Shown piece after piece: positions 1 through 7,705 of a stretch of 14,227 nt of DNA. A program made the translations under genes and the position numbers. The stretch is from positions 1 to 14,227 of the forward strand of contig WGBH01000104.1 of NCBI GenBank assembly GCA_015494435.1, in the 5' to 3' direction. Each line of letters starts with the position of its first letter. Positions within the stretch are counted from its first letter, which is position 1. The stretch is from Thiotrichaceae bacterium. GTDB taxonomy: Bacteria; Pseudomonadota; Gammaproteobacteria; Thiotrichales; Thiotrichaceae. The notes under the pieces were generated by a model. That model did no database searches. It saw only the letters and a program-made list of their open reading frames with translations, and was not told the origin of the DNA.

Positions 1-12
1 AGATTTACAATC

Positions 13-40
13 AGAGTTGAAGACTAAGAGTTGAAGACTA
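13..40. repeat. 14-bp perfect tandem repeat (two copies)
   Basis: AGAGTTGAAGACTA occurs at 13-26 and again, directly abutting, at 27-40 with no mismatch. It lies in noncoding DNA at the left edge of the window. No reading frame crosses it without stops. Whether it continues to the left or is a binding site for a regulator cannot be seen here. Confidence 0.75.
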
Positions 41-55
41 GTTGTTAACTCATAA

Positions 56-81
56 CTCCACGGTACTGGTAAGCCGTGGAG
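56..81. other. 8-bp perfect hairpin in the upstream noncoding region
   Basis: CTCCACGG (56-63) pairs perfectly with CCGTGGAG (74-81) around a 10-nt loop. The arm is GC-rich in otherwise AT-rich DNA. No T-tract follows on either strand, so it does not look like a simple intrinsic terminator. It could be part of a structured leader or of the 3' end of a gene outside the window. I do not recognise a known riboswitch consensus around it. Confidence 0.5.
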
Positions 82-179
82 GTGATGAGGTCAGTGGTGT
101 AGGTTAATTTGCTAAGTTATGCCCTGATCTTTTAAGTTATTTATAAAATAAGAAACTTAATAAATTTAATAAAATAAAT

Positions 180-234
180 AGCTTTACCATCAAGTGCATG
201 ATGGGCTGAAAATCATGTTCTTGATGGTAAAGTT
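180..234. other. Long stem-loop, 13-bp perfect stem plus 7-bp upper stem
   Basis: CTTTACCATCAAG (182-194) pairs perfectly with CTTGATGGTAAAG (220-232). A T-T mismatch follows, then GCATGAT (196-202) pairs with ATCATGT (212-218) with one G-U, around a 9-nt loop. A G-U and an A-U pair extend the base outward to 180 and 234. Only a short TTTAAT follows, so a terminator for a gene left of the window is possible but not typical. A structured 5' leader of the downstream gene or a small mobile palindrome are alternatives. Confidence 0.55.
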
Positions 235-303
235 TAATGTGGAATTATTGCTTATAAGCTAAATCCGTGAAGTGACGAACTTCCTTGTTACTACGGCATT
301 GAT

Positions 304-317
304 CTCAAAGGTTTGAG
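304..317. promoter_or_regulatory. Perfect 6-2-6 palindrome, operator candidate
   Basis: CTCAAAGGTTTGAG is a perfect inverted repeat with a GG centre, ending 41 nt before the 359 ATG and 53 nt before the preferred start at 371. The size and position suit a dimeric transcription-factor site, and it would also fold as a small RNA hairpin. I could not identify a convincing -35/-10 pair around it. The regulator is unknown. Confidence 0.3.
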
Positions 318-370
318 CATAAGAATATTTCACAACTCAATAATAATAAAAATAAATAATGGTGATAAAA

Positions 371-3300
371 ATGCGGGCTTTTTCACGATTTTGGCAATGG
401 CAGGATAAATTCCTGTTTTCATTATTGCTGATTGTAATAGTAACCATTGCGCCAGCAATGGCAGAAATTGCACCAGCAGGGGTGACGATTAGCAATAGGG
501 CAGAGATATCTTGGTTTGATACAGCCGATGGTCTGATTAAAAGATTGTATTCTAATCTTTCTGAAATTGTGATTGCTAAGCAGTATGGCTTATCACTAGA
601 TACTGATAATCAGCGTTATGCCAGTGCAGGTCAGACAGTAGCCTTACCACATCGTATTAAGAATACAGGGAATATTGCTTCTTCTTATCAATTACAACTC
701 TCATTGCATCAAAATGATGTCGGTGATTTACGTGATTTGGCCGTTTATGTGGATAGCAATGGTAATGGTGTCGTTGATATGGGCGAGCCTAAATTACCTG
801 TGATTCCCTGTGAAACAGTGACTCGCGATAAAGTTTGTTATCAAATCCCCACATTATCACGCGCTGAGATTTTTCAGTTTGTAGTGCAAGGATCAACCAC
901 GATTAATGATGCTGCAGACAGTGAATACCGTATGGGATTTGCTGTGTTTCCAACAACACGTCCTGATTTAATACAAAATAACCTTGATACGATTAAAATT
1001 ATTGAGGGCGCGAATATCTCTATTAATAAATCGGTTGGCCCTGTTTGTGGAACTAAGATAGCACCGAATGATACGGTTAAATTTAGCATTAATTTTAGTA
1101 ATACTGGTAATAAAGAACCCTTAGCAAAGGATTTTGTGATTGATAGTGACTTACTATCAGGTGTGGTATTAGAAGATGTTATTCAATCCAATTTAATTTT
1201 ACATAAAACCCCTGCTCCTATTATTGCACCTGTCGACGGTATTTTATTAGTTCAATTAGAGGTGAATGAAAATACTAATCGCTGGGTACGCTTTGATACA
1301 TGGAATGGAAAGGATGTGGTGAGTAAGATTGGTTTATATCTTCCAGCATCGCAAATGCAAAAAAACCAAAGTGGTAAATTAATTTATGAATTAATAGCCG
1401 ATAGTAATATCACCTCGCATACCGCTTCGAGTGCCGCTTCTTTTGATACGGGTGGAAAAGATAAATTTATTAGTAATAGTGTTTGTGTCACCTTAACGCC
1501 TAATGCCAGTGGGGTAAAAGGCGGTGAAGGTAATCATGGTGATAATGAAAAAAATGATGCGGAAATTCGTTTTCTTACACCGCGTTTAGACTTAAAAAAA
1601 GGACAACAAGCCCCTGATTTTCGTTCTGATGGCGACTTTGAAGATGCACCTTTTTATCGTATGGACAGTGAAGGGTATGATTACCAACCAGCGCGTGATG
1701 GTGTCTATATTGAAATTCATTCCAGCGGTTCTAATACCGATGCAGATAAAGCAGAAATTCACACGGTTGAAGTGATTTCAGGCGGGGATAAATTATTTGT
1801 TGTGGTCAAAGAAACAGGGCCCAATACAGGTATATTCAGAGCTATTCGCCCGATACGTTTAAGCGCTAGAGCCGCAGGTCATGGTAAGACCTGTCCAGCA
1901 GGTAATGATACTAGCGTCGTATATGATAATAGTGTTGATGAAAATTGTACCCTAAAAGGGGCGGCAGATGGGAGTATCCATGTCGCCTTTCAGGAGCGTG
2001 GCGTAACAACCTTAAAAGATGCTGCGCTTATTGATCCTTTAGGGGTGGTTTTTAATGCAGCCTTTAATAATCCTGTAAAAGGTGCAGCGGTTGTTATCAG
2101 AACACCTGATGGGAAAATAGCCATAGACCCGCTGACTGATAAGCCTTATGCGATTCAATACACTGATGAAGATGGTAAATATCAATTCCCTTTTTTGTAT
2201 CCTGGCCATTATTATATTGATGTGACTGCGCCTGAGGGCTATACCTTTCCTAGTAAAATGTCGCCCGAGTCTTTTGCTCTTATTGGTCGTAGCGTGAATC
2301 AGTATTCTTATGGTAAGGATGGTTACTATGGAACGCCTGAATCGGGTATTTTCAACCTAAAATCCTTATTGATTGCGGACATTCCATTTGACCCCATTGG
2401 TGGAGCAAAAAAGACACTAGTGCTGGAAAAAAGTGTTGACTCTTCTAGTCTTGACGTAGGGGATTTTGCTACCTATTCACTACGCATTGAGAATCATGCC
2501 GATACCAATTTGTATGCGTTGAAAATCGAAGACCATCTTCCCTATGGCTTTCGTTATGTGGAGGGTAGTGCGCGTTTAGATGGCAAGCAGATTGATGATC
2601 CAATCGGCACACCTGGGCCTAATCTAACCTTTACCGATCTTCCCTTTATGGAAACAGCAGCAAATGCTGTGTTAGATAAAAAATCACATACACTAACCTA
2701 CAAAGTGAGAATTTCAGCAGGAGCGATTGATAGTGATGGTGTCAATACTGCTAAAGTAGTTGGGCGAACTGAAACCAGTTATTACATCCATTCCAATGTT
2801 TCTACAGCTAAAGTTAAAGTCAGTCAGAGGGGAATTTTAGGGGATAATGGGATTATTTTTGGCAAGATTTATGTGGATGCTGATTGTTCTAATATTCAAT
2901 CTAAAGGTGAATGGCCCATTGGCGGGGTTAAGCTTTATTTAGAAGATGGTACATGGGTGATTACAGATGGTAATGGTCAATACAGTCTCTATGGGATTAA
3001 ACCTGGTAATCATGTGGTCAAGGTTGACCCGATTACTTTACCCGAAGGAATTCATCTCAAACCTTTAGATAACCGTCATATGGCAGATGCAGATAGTCGC
3101 TTAGTGGATATGAAACGTGGTGGCTATCATCGTGCAGACTTTGCAGCTCAATGTCCTAAAGAAGAGGCAGAAATTGTATTTGAGCAAATTATGTCACGCA
3201 ATAATGGACGCACGGACTGGATGTTGGATCACGCTTCTAAATATAACCCTGAAAAAGACAGCGTTAGCAGTGATCTGAGTAAAAAGACAGGTGCAGATGG

Positions 3301-6300
3301 TGATTTATCTAATGGTACGGTTGATTTTATTACTAATTCTATTAAGGCGCAAATTGCCGCAGGGAAGGGTGTCAATCGTGGTTATTCATTGCAATTAGGG
3401 CGCTATGCTAGTGAGGCTGAAGCTGAAAAAATACGAGCTAAATTACCCAAAGTAACGAGGTATCACAGCTTTATTTACAAATCAGGTGATTTCTATACCC
3501 TTAGATTTGGTTTTAATTTACAACGGCAGGCAATTAAAGGCTTACAACAAAAATTTGCCGATGCAAAACTTAAAACACGTATTGTTGCTACTGTTTATGA
3601 ACGTCTTCCTGATGCGGTGCTAGATCGCTTAGAATCACCACAAAATAGTGACGGTATGTTAAGCCCTAAAGCGTTGGTTAAAAATATTACCAAAAAACAG
3701 GCAAGAGTGGGTAAATGGCTTTGGCCAAAGAATGGAATCAGTTTAGATGGTCGCTTTATGGTAGTTGTTCGTGCCGGTATGACACCCACTCTAAGAGTGA
3801 ATGGCAAAAATGTAGCAAATTCTAAAATCGGTGAACGCATTGAAAATCGTCGTGAACGCGCTCAAATTGTTGCATGGTATGGGGTAGAGCTTCAGCCTGG
3901 TGAAAATCAAGTAGAAGTCTTTGCTAAGGACTCTTTTGGTAATTCACGTACTTTGGTGAAAGGCATCTTTAAACGTCCAGCAAAGGCAGAAACAATTACC
4001 TTTAGTGCGGACTCTGATGAATTGGCTGCCGATGGTGGGCGCTCTTATTTGCCACTGACAATTAAATTATTAGATGAAAATGGCTATTTAGCCCGTGGGG
4101 TTCACTTTGTAACCCTTGAAACCACCGATGGAAGTTGGGTTGAACGTGATATTCAAAATCAAACCCCCGGACATCAAGTGCGGGTTATAAACGGTCAGCG
4201 AGTGGTACATTTGCGTAGTTCAGAGCATACAGGTGATATTACTTTACGTGTCTCTGAAGGGAAAATGAAGGCAGAGCTTAAGATAGTGCAAACAGCACCT
4301 ATGCGTCCTTTAATGGCAACAGGTATTTTTGAAATCGGTGCCAGTAAAAATATTTTTACTAACGGTAATAATTCGGCTACATCGTTACAGAATAAAATTG
4401 ATCGTCATGGACGTGCTGCTGTGTTTATGAAAGGTCGTATTAAAGGTAATGTGCATTTAACCTTATCTTATGATTCAGATAAAAAGGCAGAAGATGAGCG
4501 TTTCCGTGATATTAATCCTAATAGTCAATACCCTGTTTATGGTGATGATTCTCGTCGTGGTTACGAGGCGCAAAGTCGCAGTAAGTTGTATGCCAAAATT
4601 GAGAAAAATAAAAACAGCGTAATGTACGGTGATTATTTGACTGATTCAAAAACAGATCATGAAAGCGTGGCACGGGTACAACGTAGCTTAACAGGGCTAA
4701 ATGGTGTGTTAGATGATGGTAAAACACGAGTGCAAGCGTATATCTCGCGTCCTGAGGATAGTCATATTGCCAATGAAGAGATCCGAGGTAAAGGCACGGC
4801 TTTAAATTATCGCTTAAATAATCATCCATTAATTCGTAATAGTGAAGTCATTGAAGTAGTGACCTACTCGCGTGATAACCCAGGTGTGGTAATTAATCTT
4901 CGCAAATTAAGCCGCTTTGGTGACTATAACTTGGATGATCTAACAGGCGATTTAAGCTTTTCTGATGCTATTCCTAGCGTAGATGAAAAACAGAACCCTG
5001 TTTATATTCGTGTGTCTTATGACCTGGATGGCAACAGTAAAAAATATACCGTTGCAGGCGTGCGTGTTAATCATCAACTCAGCAAAGCGTTAAATATTGG
5101 AGCGAGTCATTCTTATGATAATAATGAAACCCAAGGCAAGAAAATTACGGGTATTTCAGCAGAATACAAAAACAAAGACACACGTATTACTGCCAGTGCA
5201 GCAAACCTAAAGCATCAATCAGCCAGTAAAGGAGAAGGGAATGCAGTGCGCTTGGGTGTGGAGCAAAAATGGGGTGCAGGCAGTAAAACAAATCTCACCT
5301 ATGGTCGTGCGGATAAAAATTACGATAATCAAGCAGGTGGAGTAACTGCTGATCGTGAAGAATTGCGTATTACCCATCGTCAACGTATTAACAAGGAGAT
5401 TGGGGTTAATGTTGAGGCGCTTCACTCTAAAAGCCTAAGTGAGGACTCGGTACAGCAAAGCATTGGGGTGAGTGCTGATATGAAAATGGGTAATGCCACC
5501 TTGAAAGCAGGAGCGCGTCATATTAAACAGAAGAATTCTGCCGATAATGACAGCTTTAATACCGTTATTTTAGGCGCTAAAACTCCAATTAATATTGGCA
5601 AACGCAAAGGTAATATCTCGGCAGAATATGAGCAGGATATTGGTAATACAGAGCGTAGACGGGTTGCTATTGGTGCGGATTTGCAAGTGCATAAGAAGGT
5701 CAAGCTTTATACCAAAGCAGAGCAGATCAATAGTCTCAGTGGGGTGAGTGGTTTATCCACTAAAAATAAGCAAACCACTTTCTCAGCAGGGGTAAAGTCC
5801 AATGTATTGCCATCCACTGAAATCTATTCTGAATACCGTTTGCGTGGCACAACCAATGGGCGTGATCTTGAAACGGCATCAGGTATTCGTGGTGATTATG
5901 AGCTTAAAAAAGGGTTATCTGTTGCACCTAGAATGGAGATTGTAAAAAATATAGAAGGGGCAGGTAAAGACTCTGTTTCACTCTCTGTTGGGGTTAAAGA
6001 TGTGCGTAATAAAAACCAACGCAAAAGCGGACGGGTTGAATTACGCCATGATGATGATCGTGATTATGTTGGTGTAGAAGGCACCTATGTTGCGCGTTTA
6101 GATGAGGAATGGAGTGTCTTGTTACGTGATTCAGCGCGTTTTGATTGGGATCGTGAAAATGAAGATCTGCAAGTAAACAATACTTTCTCAGTCGGCTTAT
6201 CATTACGTCCACGTAGAAATAATAAGCATAGCATGTTGTTCTTATATGAAAATAAACTGGAACGTGGTTTTAATGCTCAAGACGATTGTAATAAACACAT

Positions 6301-6811
6301 TTTGTCAACCCATCAAAGTTATCAAATTAATGAAACCGTGACTATTTCAGGGCGTGTAGGCAATAAGTATGAAAAGTGCTCTAATAAGGGGGCTGATATC
6401 AGTACCAATACAACCTTAATGGATGGACGCTTAATTTGGGATATTGATAAACGTTTTGATGCTGATTTACACGGTGGTGTCTTAGCAACCGATAGCTTTG
6501 GTGAAAAACAGTATTCGGCAGGTTTAGGGATAAACTACCTAGTGCAACAAAATATGCGTATAGGGGCAGGTTATAATATTAAAGGCTTTGAAGATAAAGA
6601 TTTAGATAGCGAAGGTTATAACAAGCAAGGTGTGTATATTGGACTGCAATATAAGTTTGATGAAAAAAACTTAGGTTGGTTAAGCGGCGAACAGCAACAG
6701 GATAGAAATCGGGTTGAAATACCAGGAGAATCACCTGCCATACCAAAAACAAAGATTGAGAATTCAGGTAGTAAAGGGTCTGTCGGAGATATCTTTGGGT
6801 CGTGGTTTTAA
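371..6811 (+). CDS. Giant outer-membrane protein: Ig-like modules, SPOR domain, C-terminal beta-barrel
   Basis: Residues are numbered from the ATG at 371 (about 2146 aa). I chose it over the in-frame ATG at 359 because GGTGAT at 361-366 fits the extended anti-Shine-Dalgarno sequence 4 nt before it, while nothing purine-rich precedes 359. Residues 1-31 are a signal peptide ending APAMA. Modules in order: NEW3-like (76-196) with a calcium-type loop at 128-139 (D-S-N-G-N-G-V-V-D-M-G-E); a DUF11-like segment (217-376); an unassigned domain (399-556); an SdrB/carboxypeptidase-regulatory-like domain (561-641); DUF11-like (681-821); a second SdrB-like domain (828-891); SPOR (1003-1071, starting GYSLQLGRY); an Ig-like segment (1111-1201); a Big-1/invasin-like domain (1206-1308); and alternating amphipathic strands from about 1316 to 2100, read as an outer-membrane barrel, followed by a tail ending SWF. 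Two cysteines (1973, 2003) could form a loop disulfide. The OmpA lipoprotein follows after 36 nt. Domain names rest on motif recognition, not a profile search. The role, display or export or anchoring, is inference. Confidence 0.85.
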   Translation: MRAFSRFWQWQDKFLFSLLLIVIVTIAPAMAEIAPAGVTISNRAEISWFDTADGLIKRLYSNLSEIVIAKQYGLSLDTDNQRYASAGQTVALPHRIKNTGNIASSYQLQLSLHQNDVGDLRDLAVYVDSNGNGVVDMGEPKLPVIPCETVTRDKVCYQIPTLSRAEIFQFVVQGSTTINDAADSEYRMGFAVFPTTRPDLIQNNLDTIKIIEGANISINKSVGPVCGTKIAPNDTVKFSINFSNTGNKEPLAKDFVIDSDLLSGVVLEDVIQSNLILHKTPAPIIAPVDGILLVQLEVNENTNRWVRFDTWNGKDVVSKIGLYLPASQMQKNQSGKLIYELIADSNITSHTASSAASFDTGGKDKFISNSVCVTLTPNASGVKGGEGNHGDNEKNDAEIRFLTPRLDLKKGQQAPDFRSDGDFEDAPFYRMDSEGYDYQPARDGVYIEIHSSGSNTDADKAEIHTVEVISGGDKLFVVVKETGPNTGIFRAIRPIRLSARAAGHGKTCPAGNDTSVVYDNSVDENCTLKGAADGSIHVAFQERGVTTLKDAALIDPLGVVFNAAFNNPVKGAAVVIRTPDGKIAIDPLTDKPYAIQYTDEDGKYQFPFLYPGHYYIDVTAPEGYTFPSKMSPESFALIGRSVNQYSYGKDGYYGTPESGIFNLKSLLIADIPFDPIGGAKKTLVLEKSVDSSSLDVGDFATYSLRIENHADTNLYALKIEDHLPYGFRYVEGSARLDGKQIDDPIGTPGPNLTFTDLPFMETAANAVLDKKSHTLTYKVRISAGAIDSDGVNTAKVVGRTETSYYIHSNVSTAKVKVSQRGILGDNGIIFGKIYVDADCSNIQSKGEWPIGGVKLYLEDGTWVITDGNGQYSLYGIKPGNHVVKVDPITLPEGIHLKPLDNRHMADADSRLVDMKRGGYHRADFAAQCPKEEAEIVFEQIMSRNNGRTDWMLDHASKYNPEKDSVSSDLSKKTGADGDLSNGTVDFITNSIKAQIAAGKGVNRGYSLQLGRYASEAEAEKIRAKLPKVTRYHSFIYKSGDFYTLRFGFNLQRQAIKGLQQKFADAKLKTRIVATVYERLPDAVLDRLESPQNSDGMLSPKALVKNITKKQARVGKWLWPKNGISLDGRFMVVVRAGMTPTLRVNGKNVANSKIGERIENRRERAQIVAWYGVELQPGENQVEVFAKDSFGNSRTLVKGIFKRPAKAETITFSADSDELAADGGRSYLPLTIKLLDENGYLARGVHFVTLETTDGSWVERDIQNQTPGHQVRVINGQRVVHLRSSEHTGDITLRVSEGKMKAELKIVQTAPMRPLMATGIFEIGASKNIFTNGNNSATSLQNKIDRHGRAAVFMKGRIKGNVHLTLSYDSDKKAEDERFRDINPNSQYPVYGDDSRRGYEAQSRSKLYAKIEKNKNSVMYGDYLTDSKTDHESVARVQRSLTGLNGVLDDGKTRVQAYISRPEDSHIANEEIRGKGTALNYRLNNHPLIRNSEVIEVVTYSRDNPGVVINLRKLSRFGDYNLDDLTGDLSFSDAIPSVDEKQNPVYIRVSYDLDGNSKKYTVAGVRVNHQLSKALNIGASHSYDNNETQGKKITGISAEYKNKDTRITASAANLKHQSASKGEGNAVRLGVEQKWGAGSKTNLTYGRADKNYDNQAGGVTADREELRITHRQRINKEIGVNVEALHSKSLSEDSVQQSIGVSADMKMGNATLKAGARHIKQKNSADNDSFNTVILGAKTPINIGKRKGNISAEYEQDIGNTERRRVAIGADLQVHKKVKLYTKAEQINSLSGVSGLSTKNKQTTFSAGVKSNVLPSTEIYSEYRLRGTTNGRDLETASGIRGDYELKKGLSVAPRMEIVKNIEGAGKDSVSLSVGVKDVRNKNQRKSGRVELRHDDDRDYVGVEGTYVARLDEEWSVLLRDSARFDWDRENEDLQVNNTFSVGLSLRPRRNNKHSMLFLYENKLERGFNAQDDCNKHILSTHQSYQINETVTISGRVGNKYEKCSNKGADISTNTTLMDGRLIWDIDKRFDADLHGGVLATDSFGEKQYSAGLGINYLVQQNMRIGAGYNIKGFEDKDLDSEGYNKQGVYIGLQYKFDEKNLGWLSGEQQQDRNRVEIPGESPAIPKTKIENSGSKGSVGDIFGSWF

Positions 6812-6847
6812 AACTACTCTATAATCTATAAATTAAGAGCAATAATA

Positions 6848-7531
6848 ATGAAAAATAATAATCTAATAAAAAAACCGCATTGTAAATTATTGATGGTAAC
6901 CGCATTTAGCATTGCATTATCAGGCTGTTCTAGCACCGATTCACTTTATGCTAAGTATGATGATAGTTGTGATATTCCTCAGCCTAAGGTGGTGGAGAAA
7001 ATTGTTGAAAAGGTAAAAGTCAAAAAAGAAGTGGTGGTTAAATATAAGACGAAATATAAAACAAAATATAAGACGAAATATAAAACAAAAGTGATTACTA
7101 AAATTGATCATCAGGTTATACGCGGTATTCGTTGGGAACCTGCGGTTTATTTTGGCTTTGATCTAGCCACACTGAGCCAAACAGAACAACAGCGTTTGAA
7201 TGCAGATGTTGTGGTATTGCGCCAACATGCTAATTTAAAACTGAATGTGCAGTCCTTTACTGACTTTAAAGGCTCTAATGCCTATAACCGTAAACTGGCG
7301 CTAAAACGTCAAAAAACGGTGATTAACTATTTGATACATCACGGTATTGCAAAAGCACGCATTCGTGTCTCCCCATTAGGAGAAGGACTCCCCATTCTTG
7401 GAAAATCAGTCAAAGAACGTAGTATTAATCGCCGCGTCGAGCTGATGTTGCTAGACCAACAAGGTCGTCCTTTAGCATTAGAAATACAACCAAGACAAAC
7501 TCGCTTTAATCCACCTGGTCCTGTGCGTTAG
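6848..7531 (+). CDS. OmpA-family peptidoglycan-binding lipoprotein with KYKT-repeat linker
   Basis: A 227-aa predicted lipoprotein. The signal sequence ends in lipobox LSGC with the acylated Cys at residue 27. Ser at +2 predicts Lol export to the outer membrane. Residues 45-85 are a Lys/Val-rich linker containing four KYKT units (65-80). Residues 95-202 are an OmpA C-terminal domain: YFGFD strand, TD at 138-139, then NRKLALKRQKTVINYL, with Asp139 and Arg154 fifteen residues apart as for the diaminopimelate-binding pair of E. coli OmpA, and a closing NRRVEL. The family binds peptidoglycan non-covalently. The start has AAGAG 8 nt upstream. The gene sits 36 nt after the giant barrel gene, so co-transcription is likely, and it probably staples that protein or its complex to the cell wall. 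The tail after residue 205 is Pro/Arg-rich and unassigned. Confidence 0.9.
   Translation: MKNNNLIKKPHCKLLMVTAFSIALSGCSSTDSLYAKYDDSCDIPQPKVVEKIVEKVKVKKEVVVKYKTKYKTKYKTKYKTKVITKIDHQVIRGIRWEPAVYFGFDLATLSQTEQQRLNADVVVLRQHANLKLNVQSFTDFKGSNAYNRKLALKRQKTVINYLIHHGIAKARIRVSPLGEGLPILGKSVKERSINRRVELMLLDQQGRPLALEIQPRQTRFNPPGPVR
7040..7087 (+). repeat. In-frame 24-bp tandem duplication (four KYKT units)
   Basis: Two identical 24-bp units abut. Each is built of a 12-bp half ending AAGACG and a 12-bp half ending AAAACA, giving four KYKT tetrapeptides. The period is a multiple of three, so gain or loss of units would lengthen or shorten the lipoprotein linker without a frameshift. Confidence 0.9.
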
Positions 7532-7570
7532 AAAATACCTTGTAACCTGCATTGATGGCTCTGGTCATAA

Positions 7571-7617
7571 ATGTAGTTTACCAAATTCTATTTGGTAACA
7601 AAATTACCAACTTACAT
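7571..7617 (+). promoter_or_regulatory. Alternative hairpins in the 172-nt gap before the module protein
   Basis: TTACCAAAT (7578-7586) pairs with ATTTGGTAA (7590-7598) around a 3-nt loop. The same right arm, TTGGTAA (7592-7598), can instead pair with TTACCAA (7604-7610) around CAAAA. The two hairpins exclude each other, as in an attenuator. Flanking ATGTA (7571-7575) and TACAT (7613-7617) could add an outer stem. No T-tract follows, so this is not a plain terminator. A 10-bp palindrome GCAATATTGC follows at 7619-7628. Confidence 0.4.
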
Positions 7618-7670
7618 TGCAATATTGCGTATTTCTGCTTGCGGGGCCATAGCAATTGCAGATCGGGTTT

Positions 7671-7705
7671 TGAGACAAAATAATAAAAATAAAATGAGAC
7701 AAAAT
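7671..7705 (+). repeat. Duplicated leader segment at the start of the module protein gene
   Basis: TGAGACAAAAT occurs at 7671-7681 and 7695-7705, a 24-bp period, with similarity continuing beyond the 11-bp core. The downstream copy runs into ATGATG at the gene start, while the upstream copy has AATAATA at the equivalent place. The GAGA within the downstream copy is the only weak Shine-Dalgarno candidate. Confidence 0.6.

Noticed and set aside
56..232. Known riboswitch (cyclic-di-GMP, cobalamin) in the upstream region
   Set aside because: Hairpins are present, but I could not match the conserved core bases of either class.
180..234. Insertion-sequence terminal repeats
   Set aside because: The arms form one hairpin with a short loop. 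No transposase gene or target duplication is visible.
4518..4829. 103-codon - strand reading frame under the barrel
   Set aside because: It lies antisense within a clear coding region. The His/Tyr-rich translation is typical of the reverse complement of this gene's codon use. The other - strand frames of 60-81 codons were rejected for the same reason.
371..6811. TonB-dependent receptor or fimbrial usher identity for the giant barrel protein
   Set aside because: No TonB box, plug domain or usher signature is visible. The N-terminal half is Ig-like modules plus SPOR, which neither family has.
7040..7087. Short repeat array considered as a CRISPR-like or noncoding repeat
   Set aside because: The units abut without spacers and encode an in-frame KYKT linker inside the lipoprotein.
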